Shown in pieces: positions 8,946 to 18,061 of a DNA stretch of 64,000 nt. Both the position numbers and the translations under genes were made by a program. Location: the NCBI RefSeq assembly GCF_004770995.1, contig NZ_RQHW01000016.1, positions 1 to 64,000 of the forward strand. The letters run 5' to 3'. Below the pieces are notes generated by a model that was given only the letters and a program-made list of their open reading frames with translations, was not told where the DNA came from and searched no databases. Source of the DNA: Leptospira idonii. Lineage in GTDB: Bacteria; Spirochaetota; Leptospiria; Leptospirales; Leptospiraceae. Each line of letters opens with the position of its first letter. Position 1 is the stretch's first letter.

Positions 8946-9294
8946 CTTTCTTCTCCTGGCTTTGCAGTTCTTTCAGATACTGATCCAAACGATCCAATCG
9001 GTCTTCCCAATGTTTGCGGTATTTGTCGATCCAGTCAGCCACTTCGATGAGCGGTCCAACTTCTAATTTTGCGGGTCTCCACTGTGCCTCCCTTCCTCTG
9101 GAAATCAGTCCGGCTTTTTCCAGAACTTTTAGATGTTTAGTGATGGCAGGCAGGCTGATCGCAAAAGGCTCGGCCAATTCTTTTACGGATACCTCTCCCG
9201 ATTTCAAGGTCGCCAAAATCTGGCGCCTGGTGGGATCGGCAAGAGCGGCAAAAGTCAAACTCAGTGGATCTGTTTCTGTTTCGTATTGAACCAT
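8929..9294 (-). CDS. ArsR-family winged-helix repressor
   Basis: 121-residue ArsR/SmtB-fold regulator. The winged helix spans about 12-85: LADPTRRQILATLKSGEVSVKELAEPFAISLPAITKHLKVLEKAGLISRGREAQWRPAKL. There are no Cys residues and no metal-site His cluster, so it belongs to the non-metal-sensing subgroup that is usually paired with an SRPBCC gene. It leads the operon arsR, SRPBCC-D, DoxX, SRPBCC-C, SRPBCC-B. Two operator-like sites overlap its start (9289-9317), so autorepression is likely. The inducer is unknown. Confidence 0.88.
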   Translation of the reverse strand: MVQYETETDPLSLTFAALADPTRRQILATLKSGEVSVKELAEPFAISLPAITKHLKVLEKAGLISRGREAQWRPAKLEVGPLIEVADWIDKYRKHWEDRLDRLDQYLKELQSQEKKDEPNA

Positions 9295-9317
9295 TTGGTT
9301 AATTAACCTTTTGGTAA
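9289..9317 (-). promoter_or_regulatory. Tandem operator-like sites of the ArsR regulator
   Basis: Two direct copies of a quasi-palindrome AACC-N4-GGTT sit 16 bp apart: AACCATTTGGTT (9289-9300) and AACCTTTTGGTA (9305-9316). Between them they create the perfect palindrome GGTTAATTAACC (9297-9308). They overlap the arsR start codon and its upstream leader, where repressor binding could block the promoter or early transcription. The sites are seen directly; their role as ArsR operators is inferred from position and symmetry. Confidence 0.55.
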
Positions 9318-9393
9318 AATAAATAAATTAAAGAATTTTGGTCAATTCTAAAAATGAAAAAAAATGGATGAGGGGAAAGTAGGGATTTGAGTG

Positions 9394-9565
9394 TTTGTGG
9401 TATCTGCCGCAGCAGGAAAGTTAGGGAAATCCATTGGTTTATTCGGAAATTTGTAGTACCTACTACAGGCAAATCACTGCGACCCAAAATATCCATTCCT
9501 GTGATCGATCTCGTTACTACAAATAGCATCCTGACTCGCTATCAAATGTAGTACCTCCTACAGGC
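9394..9565. repeat. Cluster of short palindromic repeats between divergent genes
   Basis: The 307-base gap between arsR and the next gene has no credible ORF but contains three related units. Copy B (9450-9470) and copy C (9545-9565) share TGTAGTACCTNCTACAGGC. Copy A (9394-9416) is degenerate (TTTGTGGTATCTGCCGCAG). A partial inverted copy (GTTACTACAAAT) lies at 9513-9524. Copy B has perfect 7-bp arms, TGTAGTA and TACTACA, around CC. They may be remnants of a small repeat family or binding sites for an unknown protein. Confidence 0.6.
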
Positions 9566-9601
9566 CTTACCTAAATCCCCAAATCTACCGATACTTCTAA
9601 G

Positions 9602-10342
<741 letters not shown>

Positions 10343-10431
10343 TCGACCGACTACAAAAACATTTTCATTTTCTCTTTGACAAAATCAGAATGGGAGTTAT
10401 ATTTCCCTCTTTATTACATCAGGAGGAATGA

Positions 10432-10842
10432 ATGAAACAGAAAATAACTTTCATCTCAGTGATGTTTTTTATAACATCCATCACAGCAACGACAATACTT
10501 GCTCAAAAAGGAGCCGAACAACAATACGCAGTTCCCCATGGAGGTTTCAAAAACGATATCTCCGGCAAATGGAATTGCGGAGATTTTGGAACTCTCACGC
10601 TTTCTCAAAAAGGAAATAAAGTCACAGGCACTTATTCTGTACACGGAGGAAAAGTCAGCGGAACCATCACCCAAGACAAAAAATTCATCGGTCAGTGGTC
10701 GGAAACGGAAACAGGCGACAAAGGAGATTTCGAATTCGAAACTTCTATCAGACGTATGACGGACAGACCAACTCACTTAACAGGAAAATGGAGATACGCA
10801 GGGGATAAAAACTGGGAATCCGGCTGGGACTGCTCCAACTAA
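10432..10842 (+). CDS. Small secreted beta-rich protein of unknown function
   Basis: 136 residues with a signal peptide (KQKITFISVMFFITSITATTILAQ, cleavage near 25). The mature part has repeated strand-turn patterns typical of small beta-barrels: ISGKWNCGDFGTLTLSQKGNKVTGTYSVHGGKVSGTITQDKKFIGQWSE, with further GKW and W repeats. Two Cys (in WNCGDF and the C-terminal WDCSN) could form a disulfide joining the ends. The start ATG 10432 has a strong AGGAGG eight bases upstream; an overlapping ATG at 10428 is in another frame. I do not recognise a function. Confidence 0.7.
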   Translation: MKQKITFISVMFFITSITATTILAQKGAEQQYAVPHGGFKNDISGKWNCGDFGTLTLSQKGNKVTGTYSVHGGKVSGTITQDKKFIGQWSETETGDKGDFEFETSIRRMTDRPTHLTGKWRYAGDKNWESGWDCSN

Positions 10843-10859
10843 CAAAATTAAATCCAAAT

Positions 10860-10892
10860 TAGAAAACGGTCTGTGTAAAAATCACGCAGACC
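10860..10892 (-). terminator. Probable terminator between convergent genes
   Basis: Nine-base-pair stem with one G-U (10868-10876 with 10884-10892, loop of seven) in the 54-bp gap between two convergent genes. On the minus strand it is followed by GTTTTC, a weak U tract, 5 bases past the SpoIIE phosphatase stop. It could serve both directions. Confidence 0.5.
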
Positions 10893-10896
10893 TGCC

Positions 10897-12642
10897 TCAA
10901 GAAAACTCAATCAGAAGGATTGCGATATCATCGTGGATCTTATATCTGTTTCCTCTAAGAGTCTGGTTTAATACCTGCGTCAAAAAATTTTGTCCAGTAA
11001 ATCCGGAGGCAATCAGTCCATCCAATTGATTCAAAAAAAAATCCAAACCCAAAAACCCCTCTCCTTCTTTTTCCACTTCATAAATTCCGTCGGAGAAAAG
11101 AAGAAGACGATCTCCTTGTTGAAACTTCCATTTGATTTCTTTCCCTACCCAGTCATCGATCAAAAGCAGAGGATAACTCTCCCCCAACAAAGTTCCCTGC
11201 ACTTTATTCGTCTTTTCATTCCAAATGACAGCCGGAGGATGTCCCGCAAAACAAAAGATAGACTCTCTCGTTTTGGAAAAGATCCGCAAAAGACAGCAGC
11301 TTAAATGATGTTTTCCCACTACAGGTTTCAATTCATCATTCATTGCCTGTAAAAGAGCCAAAGGAGACAATAGGCTGTCGGAATACTTTTTGAAGCTCAT
11401 AGCGATGATCCCTGTGACCAAAGCGGAAGAAATTCCATGCCCTGAAATATCGCCGAACAATATATCTATGTAATCCGAATTGGGACAGTCGTATAAAATG
11501 AGATCCCCTCCGATTTCCCCGTAAGGGGAGAACCTGGTATAAAACGAAATTCCCGGAAATGCAGGAAAGTCTTTTGCGATCCAAGCTTCCTGAGTGGATT
11601 TAGCTAAATGCAAATCTTCTTTGATTTCGGAATAAAAACTTTGTAATTTTTTTTCTTTGATCTTCAATGAGATTTCGCTTCGCGATCTCACCATACCTTG
11701 CGAAATGAGACCCGCTGCCAAAGAGATAAAATGATGGGATTCTTTCGGCCAATCTTCCTGCTCCAAGAACTTAACAACTCCTAACATTCCGATCAGAGTT
11801 CCTTCGTCCCTTAAACCGATGATGAGGATGGATTGTACGCCCGCCTCTTCCAATACTTTTTTACTGAGAGAGTTATCAGAAACATCGGAAGCATCGGGAA
11901 AAAATAAAATTCCATCGTTAGCAATGACTCTCAAATATTCCTGATTCATAGAAGCAATCGGCATATTCTGCCTGTCCTTCATAGTGGAAGAAATTCCTGG
12001 CGCCAGCCATTCGTAAGTTACGGATAAAAATTCCCTATCTTTGGAAATTTCACTGATGAAAGTTTTATCTGCAAAAGTATATTCCCCAATTTTTTCCAAA
12101 GCGAAATGAATCGCATCCGCAATCCGTTCCGCCTTGCAGTAAACAAATGAGCTGGAGATCTCGTTTAAAATTCGGGAAAGTTTCAACAGTTCATTGAGCT
12201 TATTTTCGGAATCTTTCCGGGCGGTAATTTCTTTCTGTTGTCCCCAAGCGCGGATCAAATATCCCTTTTCCACCTGCCCTTTCACAGTCAAAAGAAAATG
12301 TCTGGGCTGATTTCCCGAGAGATGTTCCACATATTCCAGATTTTCCAGAAAATACCCGGAGCTGACAAATGCTTGCAAAGGAGAAAGATCCACCAAAGGC
12401 ATGATGTCTTTTACATATCTGCCGATCATTTCATTAGAATTCTTGCAACCGTACATAACGGCTGTTGCATGATTACACTCTCTAATGATGGACCTTTCGA
12501 ATAGATATTTGGGTTGTTCATCCCGAGGAAGATCAATCGGCATGGGGGCATCCAATTCATAACACCAAATCGGGTCTTCGGAAAGATGGATATAACTTTC
12601 AAGCCTGCTTAAGCGAACACTTTGTTCGGAATCTTCGGACAT
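10897..12642 (-). CDS. PAS-GAF-SpoIIE protein phosphatase
   Basis: 581-residue cytoplasmic signalling protein with no membrane segment. A PAS-like N-terminal part (about 10-145) is followed by a GAF domain (about 155-315). The C-terminal SpoIIE/PP2C domain (about 380-581) has the metal-site motifs GEIGGDLILYD, LFGDISGHGISSALVTG, LLFSDGIYE and HDDIAILLIE. Such RsbU-like phosphatases usually dephosphorylate STAS anti-anti-sigma proteins, of which one is encoded at 35173-35550; that pairing is speculation. It is divergent from the PAS/GAF kinase at 12820, across a 177-bp AT-rich gap that must hold both promoters. Confidence 0.87.
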   Translation of the reverse strand: MSEDSEQSVRLSRLESYIHLSEDPIWCYELDAPMPIDLPRDEQPKYLFERSIIRECNHATAVMYGCKNSNEMIGRYVKDIMPLVDLSPLQAFVSSGYFLENLEYVEHLSGNQPRHFLLTVKGQVEKGYLIRAWGQQKEITARKDSENKLNELLKLSRILNEISSSFVYCKAERIADAIHFALEKIGEYTFADKTFISEISKDREFLSVTYEWLAPGISSTMKDRQNMPIASMNQEYLRVIANDGILFFPDASDVSDNSLSKKVLEEAGVQSILIIGLRDEGTLIGMLGVVKFLEQEDWPKESHHFISLAAGLISQGMVRSRSEISLKIKEKKLQSFYSEIKEDLHLAKSTQEAWIAKDFPAFPGISFYTRFSPYGEIGGDLILYDCPNSDYIDILFGDISGHGISSALVTGIIAMSFKKYSDSLLSPLALLQAMNDELKPVVGKHHLSCCLLRIFSKTRESIFCFAGHPPAVIWNEKTNKVQGTLLGESYPLLLIDDWVGKEIKWKFQQGDRLLLFSDGIYEVEKEGEGFLGLDFFLNQLDGLIASGFTGQNFLTQVLNQTLRGNRYKIHDDIAILLIEFS

Positions 12643-12819
12643 TTAAAATAACTATGTTAAACTTTCAAAAATTGAGACCAAAACTCAAGTCAAATTCAGC
12701 CAGGATCTAGGCGTAATACTAGGAAATTTTTTTACTAAATGCTGGTAAAAATAAATTTCTACTTGCAAGCGATAAGGCAAAAAATATTATTTTGCTTCGG
12801 TTCATGGCCTAAATCATGA

Positions 12820-15564
12820 ATGATTCGATTCCAAGCAAATATCCCGATGCAGATAAACGAACCGAATTCAAATCCTGAACTGAACCTCAAACAAACTCTG
12901 GAACTGTTGATGATCAACACGGAAGAAAGTTTCGTGTTCATCGACAGAAATCTCAAAATCGTTACATTCAATTATCAATTCAAAAGATTATACATCCTTT
13001 ACTTCAACAGAGATGTTTTTGAGGGAGACAATATACTCGATTATGCTCAGGAAGAAAGAAGAGAAATCGTAAAAGCTATTTACGACAGGGTATTAAGCGG
13101 TAATATCGAACAATCCGAAATCGCAGTCCCCTATAAGGACGGTTCCTTTCATTATTTTTCCATACGATACAAACCTGCATACAACGAAGACGGAAAAGTC
13201 ATCGGGGCTTTCGTCACGACGTACAACCAGACGGAACAAAAAAGATCGCAAGCATTGCTTTTTTCCAGTGAAAAAAGATACAGAGCTCTTGTGGAAAACG
13301 GAGCGGAAGGAATCGCCATCCTTTCTCCCAAGGGACTTCCGATTTATATATCTTCCGCAATCCAAAGAATTTTAGGATATACGGAAAAAGAATGTTTGGA
13401 TGAGGAAATCGTATCCATCATCCATCCCGAAGACAAAGAAGTCTCCAGGGAGATGATTCGAAATTCGATGCAAAATCCGGGAGTTCCCATCACCGGATAT
13501 CTGGCGAGAATGAGGCATAAAAACGGATCCTGGAGATGGATCGGCGCCACATTGACCAATCTAATCGACGAACCGACTATAGGCGGAATCGTTCAAAACT
13601 TCAGAGACGTAACGGAGTCCCATAACCTGAATAGAGAGCAGTCTCTCATCAATCACATCATACGAAGTTTAAATGACAACGAATCTGTAGATGATTCCTT
13701 AACGAACGTGTTGCATTTGATTTTAAGTCATAACGATTTCCGTTTCGGAGAAGCATGGTTAGTAGGAAGAAACGAAAACAGACTTTATTACCAAGCGCAT
13801 GCAGAGTTCAAAATGAACGGCACTCTTCCGGTCCCTGAAACTCCCAAATCTCTCGAATTCGGAGAAGGACTTGCCGGACATACTTGGCAGACCCAATCGG
13901 TAGAAATCTGGAACGATCTTATATCGCTTCCCTTTTTTATCAGAAGGGAAAATATCCTTTCCTTAGGAATGGTTTCCGCAGTAGGTCTCCCCATACAAGT
14001 CAGTGACAAAACCATCGCAGTCTTTCTATTTTTTAGAGACCAACCGATCGAAAGAACTTCGGAACTTGTCTCTTCCTTAAAAAGAGTCGCCCATCAGATA
14101 GGAATCGATTTGGAACGAAAACGAATCGTAGACGAACTCAATCAATTCTTCAACCATTCCCCAGAATTGATATGTGTCACTGGCAAGTACGGTTATTTCA
14201 AAAAAGTGAATCCCACTTTTGTCGATCTTTTGGGATACGAGGAAAAGGAGTTTTATTCCAGACCGATCTCCGAGTTCATCCACCCCGACGACAGAAATCA
14301 AACCATGCAAGAACTGAAAAGAAATATGAGCGGGATCAAATCCTATTCTTTCGAGAACAGATATTTGAAGAAGGATGGAAGCGTAGTTTATATCTCCTGG
14401 CATTCTTCAGAAGTTCTGGATCAAGACGGAATCATATTCGGATTCGGAACCAATATCACTGAAATCAAACTCGCAAACCAAGACCTTCTTAAATACAAAA
14501 ACGTATTGGACCACTCTCAGGACGGGATAGGAATCCTGGAGACGAAAGAAAATAAACTCTATCTAAATAAATACTTTATTCAGTTATTAGAATATACTGC
14601 TGAAGAAATTATAGATAGAGGAGGTCCCTTCCGTTTTCTTTATTCGGATCAAAATCTTGCCGATACAGTAGAAAAAACACTGCTTTCCGGAAAACACTGG
14701 TCCGGAGATGTGCAATTGCGAAATAAAAGCGGTCAACTTTTGGATTTATATCTGAGCGCTGGAGCGGTCGTAGGAGACAGTCATGAAATTCTTGCTATTT
14801 ACGGAATTCATACGGACATCAGAGAACGAAAAAAATACGAAGAAGATAGGGAAAAACTAATTAGAGAGCTCACTCGAAACAATCACGATCTGAAACAATT
14901 CGCCTACATCACCTCACATAACTTAAGAGCACCTCTTTCGAATCTTACCGGATTGATTCTTGCCATGGAAAACATTCCCCAAGAAAACCCGCTACAAAAA
15001 GAAATACTCTCCGGTTTCAAACAATCTACGAACTTACTTTCTGAAACCATCGACGATTTAATCAAGATTTTGATCATTCGAGATAATCCTTCCGTTGAAA
15101 AAGAAATCCTTCATTTCGAAGACATTTTATCTCTCATACAAGAGCAGATCAAGAATCTGTTCAACGAACACAAACCGAATCTATCTGTAGATTTTTCTCG
15201 AGCAAAAACAGTTTTTTTCAATAAATCGTATCTGGAGAGCATTCTACTCAATCTGTTCACGAATGCGATGAAATACAAAAACCCCAAGGTTCCTTTGAAA
15301 ATCGACATTACCGCCTACCCTCTAGGAAAAAATATTGTATTAGAATTCCAAGATAATGGGCTAGGAATCGATTTAGTTCGTCATAAAGATAAGATATTCG
15401 GTTTGTACCAAAGATTTCACAATCATCCGGACAGTAAAGGTTTAGGTCTATATCTAGTGAAATCCCAAATACAAACATTAGGCGGTGATATTTCCGTAGA
15501 AGGAAATGTGAACCAAGGCCTGAAGTTTACTATTTTATTTCCGGAAGGGAGGATCGGCCAATGA
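12820..15564 (+). CDS. Multi-PAS/GAF sensor histidine kinase
   Basis: 914-residue soluble sensor kinase. Approximate domain order: PAS (20-135), PAS (145-265), GAF (270-425), PAS (430-550), PAS (555-680), HisKA (690-755) and HATPase (800-911). The H-box is FAYITSHNLRAPLSNLTG, a variant with SHNLRAPL instead of SHELRTPL. The N-box is LLNLFTNAMKYKNP and the G-boxes DNGLGID and GLGLYLVKSQ. No transmembrane segment is seen, so it senses a cytoplasmic cue. There is no clear ribosome-binding site at ATG 12820, and ATG 12847 is an alternative. Its stop overlaps the next gene, a lone receiver domain, by 4 bases. Confidence 0.87.
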   Translation: MIRFQANIPMQINEPNSNPELNLKQTLELLMINTEESFVFIDRNLKIVTFNYQFKRLYILYFNRDVFEGDNILDYAQEERREIVKAIYDRVLSGNIEQSEIAVPYKDGSFHYFSIRYKPAYNEDGKVIGAFVTTYNQTEQKRSQALLFSSEKRYRALVENGAEGIAILSPKGLPIYISSAIQRILGYTEKECLDEEIVSIIHPEDKEVSREMIRNSMQNPGVPITGYLARMRHKNGSWRWIGATLTNLIDEPTIGGIVQNFRDVTESHNLNREQSLINHIIRSLNDNESVDDSLTNVLHLILSHNDFRFGEAWLVGRNENRLYYQAHAEFKMNGTLPVPETPKSLEFGEGLAGHTWQTQSVEIWNDLISLPFFIRRENILSLGMVSAVGLPIQVSDKTIAVFLFFRDQPIERTSELVSSLKRVAHQIGIDLERKRIVDELNQFFNHSPELICVTGKYGYFKKVNPTFVDLLGYEEKEFYSRPISEFIHPDDRNQTMQELKRNMSGIKSYSFENRYLKKDGSVVYISWHSSEVLDQDGIIFGFGTNITEIKLANQDLLKYKNVLDHSQDGIGILETKENKLYLNKYFIQLLEYTAEEIIDRGGPFRFLYSDQNLADTVEKTLLSGKHWSGDVQLRNKSGQLLDLYLSAGAVVGDSHEILAIYGIHTDIRERKKYEEDREKLIRELTRNNHDLKQFAYITSHNLRAPLSNLTGLILAMENIPQENPLQKEILSGFKQSTNLLSETIDDLIKILIIRDNPSVEKEILHFEDILSLIQEQIKNLFNEHKPNLSVDFSRAKTVFFNKSYLESILLNLFTNAMKYKNPKVPLKIDITAYPLGKNIVLEFQDNGLGIDLVRHKDKIFGLYQRFHNHPDSKGLGLYLVKSQIQTLGGDISVEGNVNQGLKFTILFPEGRIGQ

Positions 15565-15983
15565 ACCATGTATTCTGCATTGATGACGATCCTGTCACTC
15601 TCACACTCTGCAGAATCGTAATTTTACAGGCAAATTTTGCGAAAAACATCTCCACGGCAAGTAACGGAGAAGAGGCGATTGAAATTCTAAAAGAATTAAA
15701 ATCTAACAAAGTAATGCCGAACGATTCCCTGTATCCGGATTTGATTTTTTTGGATTTGAATATGCCGATTATGGACGGATGGGAATTCCTAGACGAATTC
15801 AACCGCAGCCTTTCCGATTATTTTTCGGAAACGAAAATCATCATCCTATCTTCCAGTGTGGATGAAGCGGATAGGATCAAAGCAGAATCTTATCCTAACA
15901 TAATGGAATTCATCTCCAAACCCATCCATGTCAAACTCATCAAAGACCTGGAAACTCTCCTCCAAGAAAGAAAAAAGAAATAA
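15561..15983 (+). CDS. Single-domain response regulator
   Basis: 140-residue stand-alone receiver domain with no output domain. CIDDDPVTLTL carries the acidic pair, LIFLDLNMPIMDGWEF the phospho-acceptor Asp, IILSSS the Ser/Thr, and FISKPIH the Lys. It overlaps the kinase stop (ATGA at 15561-15564), so it is almost certainly the kinase's cognate acceptor. It may act through protein contacts or in a phosphorelay. This subtype, with an insertion after the third helix (SNKVMPNDSLYPD), is common beside PAS-rich kinases. Confidence 0.88.
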   Translation: MNHVFCIDDDPVTLTLCRIVILQANFAKNISTASNGEEAIEILKELKSNKVMPNDSLYPDLIFLDLNMPIMDGWEFLDEFNRSLSDYFSETKIIILSSSVDEADRIKAESYPNIMEFISKPIHVKLIKDLETLLQERKKK

Positions 15984-16259
15984 GACCCTCCTTTTAGCAG
16001 AAGGAAAAATCCCATCCCCGTCAGGAATTTGCTTCCAATCTTGCTTTGAAACGCCAAGAATGATCGAATTGAGGAAATCGGGTCCTCTCTCTGAAATTCA
16101 TCTCAAGAGAGCTTTTCCCACTTTACTAAAAGAAAGACAGAATCGAATCTTTAAGCAAATTGCACAATAATTAGGCATAATGCCCACATCGAAAGCAGGG
16201 CACAATCCGGCGATTTGCTTAGAAACTCCACGATTTCCTTAATATTCAATCGATTTGAT
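15984..16259. other. Intergenic upstream of glnA with candidate enhancer palindrome
   Basis: There is no convincing gene here; the short plus-strand frame through it starts inside the response regulator gene. The stretch contains GGCATAATGCC (16174-16184), a perfect palindrome about 85 bp upstream of the sigma-54 element. That is a suitable place for an NtrC-type activator dimer, although the sequence is not the enteric NtrC consensus. No terminator with a T run is visible after the response regulator. Confidence 0.35.
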
Positions 16260-16276
16260 GTGGTATAGATCTTGCA
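16260..16276 (+). promoter_or_regulatory. Sigma-54 (RpoN) promoter of glnA
   Basis: GTGGTATAGATCTTGCA has the -24 GG and -12 GC at the invariant spacing: TGG, eight bases, then TTGCA, against the consensus TGGCACG-N4-TTGCW. Transcription would begin near 16287, leaving a 48-base leader before the glnA ATG with its AAGGAG site. Sigma-54 control of glnA is well known in other bacteria, and Leptospira has RpoN. Use here is inferred from the sequence. Confidence 0.7.
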
Positions 16277-16334
16277 TTAAAGATAACAACCAGATTAGAA
16301 TCAGAAACGAAACCTCTGAACGAAGGAGACAAAG

Positions 16335-17795
16335 ATGCAGTTCGCAACCCCAAAATTTACTTCCGGAAAGGAAGTGGTTGAGTTCGCCAAGAAAAACGGA
16401 GTCATATTCTACGATTTCCGATTTACTGATATTAAAGGAATGTGGCACCACGTTTCGTACTATGTGAATTCCGTAAACGAAGACACATTCAAAGGGATCC
16501 CTTTCGACGGATCTTCGATCGCACGCTGGCAGCCGATCAATGCCTCCGATATGCAGCTACACCCTGAAATATCGACGTCATTCCTTGATCCGTTCACAGC
16601 AGACAAAACTCTTGTTATGTTCTGCGATGTATGGGATATCTACAAAAAACAGTATTATGAAAAATGCCCTCGTTCTATTGCGAAAAAAGCATTAGAATAC
16701 ATGAAAACTACCGGGGTAGCTGATACTGCATACTTCGGCCCTGAAAACGAATTTTTCGTTTTTGACAGCTTAAAAGTAAGAGATGAAATCAACTGCCAAT
16801 ACTACGAATTGGATTCTAACGAAGGTATCTGGAACACTCACTCTGAAATTCCAGGTTCAGCAAACACAGGAAAAATCAACTTCAACTCCGGTCACAGACC
16901 TGGAACGAAAGGCGGTTACTTCCCTGTAGCTCCGATCGATTCTCAAGTAGATCTACGTGCTGAGTTTGTAAAAACTTTGGAAGCGGTAGGAATGGAAACT
17001 TTCGTTGTTCACCACGAAGTAGCGCAAGCACAAGGGGAAATCGGAGTTAAATTCGGAACCTTAATCGAAGCTGCTGACAACGTTCAAAAGCTAAAATACA
17101 TCGTTAAGATGGTAGCTCATAAACACGGAAAAACAGCGACTTTCATGCCAAAACCATTATTTGGTGACAACGGAAACGGTATGCACGTCCACCAATCTCT
17201 TTGGAAAGGCGGCAAAAACCTTTTCGCAGGAGACAAATACCAAGGTCTTTCCGAACTCGCATTGAATTATGTAGGCGGTGTTTTAAAGCACGCTAGAGCT
17301 TGCGCTGCGTTCACAAACGCATCTACAAACTCTTACAAAAGATTGATTCCCGGTTTCGAGGCTCCATCTATCCTTGCTTATTCCGCACAAAACAGATCGG
17401 CATCCTGCCGTATTCCTTTCGTGTCCGGAGAAAAAGCGATCAGAGTAGAGTTCAGATTCCCTGACTCAACAGCTAACCCTTATTTGGCGTTCGCTTCCAT
17501 GCTTATGGCTGGTTTGACTGGAATCAAAGAAAAAATCGATCCAGGTCAACCGAGAGAAGAAGATCTATTCGAACTTTCTTTGGACGAAATCAGAGAAAAA
17601 GGCATCAAACAAATGCCTCACACTTTGAGAGAAGCAGTAGAAGAAATGTTAAGCCAAAAAGAAGTTTTCAAACAAGGTGGAGTATTCTCGGAAGAGTTTA
17701 TCCAAACTTACCAACACTACAAGTTTGAGACAGAAATTTGGCCATGGGAAGGTCGCCCTCACCCATACGAATTCCTCACTACTTACTCTTGCTAA
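16335..17795 (+). CDS. glnA: Glutamine synthetase type I
   Basis: 486-residue GSI dodecamer subunit making glutamine from glutamate, ammonia and ATP. Family motifs are all present: FDGSSI (57-62), [10 protein letters not shown] (135-144), [15 protein letters not shown] (183-197), [12 protein letters not shown] (226-237), [11 protein letters not shown] (280-290), RLIPGFEAP (336-344) and [10 protein letters not shown] (353-362). The loop that holds the adenylylated Tyr in enterobacteria (NLYDLPPEE) reads DLFELSLDE here, with Phe at 412, so this site cannot be adenylylated. It has a strong AAGGAG site, a sigma-54 promoter upstream and a terminator downstream, so it is monocistronic. Confidence 0.95.
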   Translation: MQFATPKFTSGKEVVEFAKKNGVIFYDFRFTDIKGMWHHVSYYVNSVNEDTFKGIPFDGSSIARWQPINASDMQLHPEISTSFLDPFTADKTLVMFCDVWDIYKKQYYEKCPRSIAKKALEYMKTTGVADTAYFGPENEFFVFDSLKVRDEINCQYYELDSNEGIWNTHSEIPGSANTGKINFNSGHRPGTKGGYFPVAPIDSQVDLRAEFVKTLEAVGMETFVVHHEVAQAQGEIGVKFGTLIEAADNVQKLKYIVKMVAHKHGKTATFMPKPLFGDNGNGMHVHQSLWKGGKNLFAGDKYQGLSELALNYVGGVLKHARACAAFTNASTNSYKRLIPGFEAPSILAYSAQNRSASCRIPFVSGEKAIRVEFRFPDSTANPYLAFASMLMAGLTGIKEKIDPGQPREEDLFELSLDEIREKGIKQMPHTLREAVEEMLSQKEVFKQGGVFSEEFIQTYQHYKFETEIWPWEGRPHPYEFLTTYSC

Positions 17796-17807
17796 TTTGC
17801 AAGAAAA

Positions 17808-17834
17808 GCCCCTGCCAAATGGCGGGGGTTTTTT
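17808..17834 (+). terminator. Rho-independent terminator of glnA
   Basis: GC-rich hairpin CCCCTGCC / GGCGGGG with a short AAAT loop, followed by six T, 13 bases past the glnA stop. Confidence 0.92.
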
Positions 17835-17964
17835 ATGTACGGATGATAAATTAGTTCTGATCCGAACCCATCCTGTTTTGAAATTTCCTTTACCGGACGG
17901 AAATCCTGAAAAAAATGTCCAAAAGAACTAATGATTTAGTTCGACCAAACGATCTAAAGGTAAG

Positions 17965-18041
17965 GGCGAGGTAGCTCAGATGGTTAGAGCACAGGATTCA
18001 TAACCCTGAGGTCACGGGTTCGACTCCCGTCTTCGCTACCA
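17965..18041 (+). tRNA. tRNA-Met (anticodon CAT)
   Basis: 77-base tRNA with encoded CCA. D arm GCTC...GAGC, anticodon loop TTCATAA, T arm ACGGG-TTCGACT-CCCGT, acceptor pair GGCGAGG with CTTCGCT (two G-U pairs), discriminator A. The anticodon stem closes with an A-C mismatch. The body resembles elongator tRNA-Met (GTAGCTCAG, GGTCAC) rather than the initiator, which would lack a 1-72 pair and have three G-C pairs in the anticodon stem. A lysidine-type tRNA-Ile(CAU) cannot be wholly excluded. Confidence 0.88.
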
Positions 18042-18061
18042 TGATCGAGAGGAAAAAGGTT

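Noticed and set aside
9299..9529. Minus-strand frame of 76 codons in the arsR upstream gap
   Set aside because: No ribosome-binding site, implausible composition, and it crosses the repeats and operator sites.
9394..9565. CRISPR array
   Set aside because: Only three degenerate units with unequal spacing, and no cas genes in the window.
15928..16170. Plus-strand frame between the response regulator and glnA
   Set aside because: It begins inside the regulator gene in another frame and has no start signal of its own.
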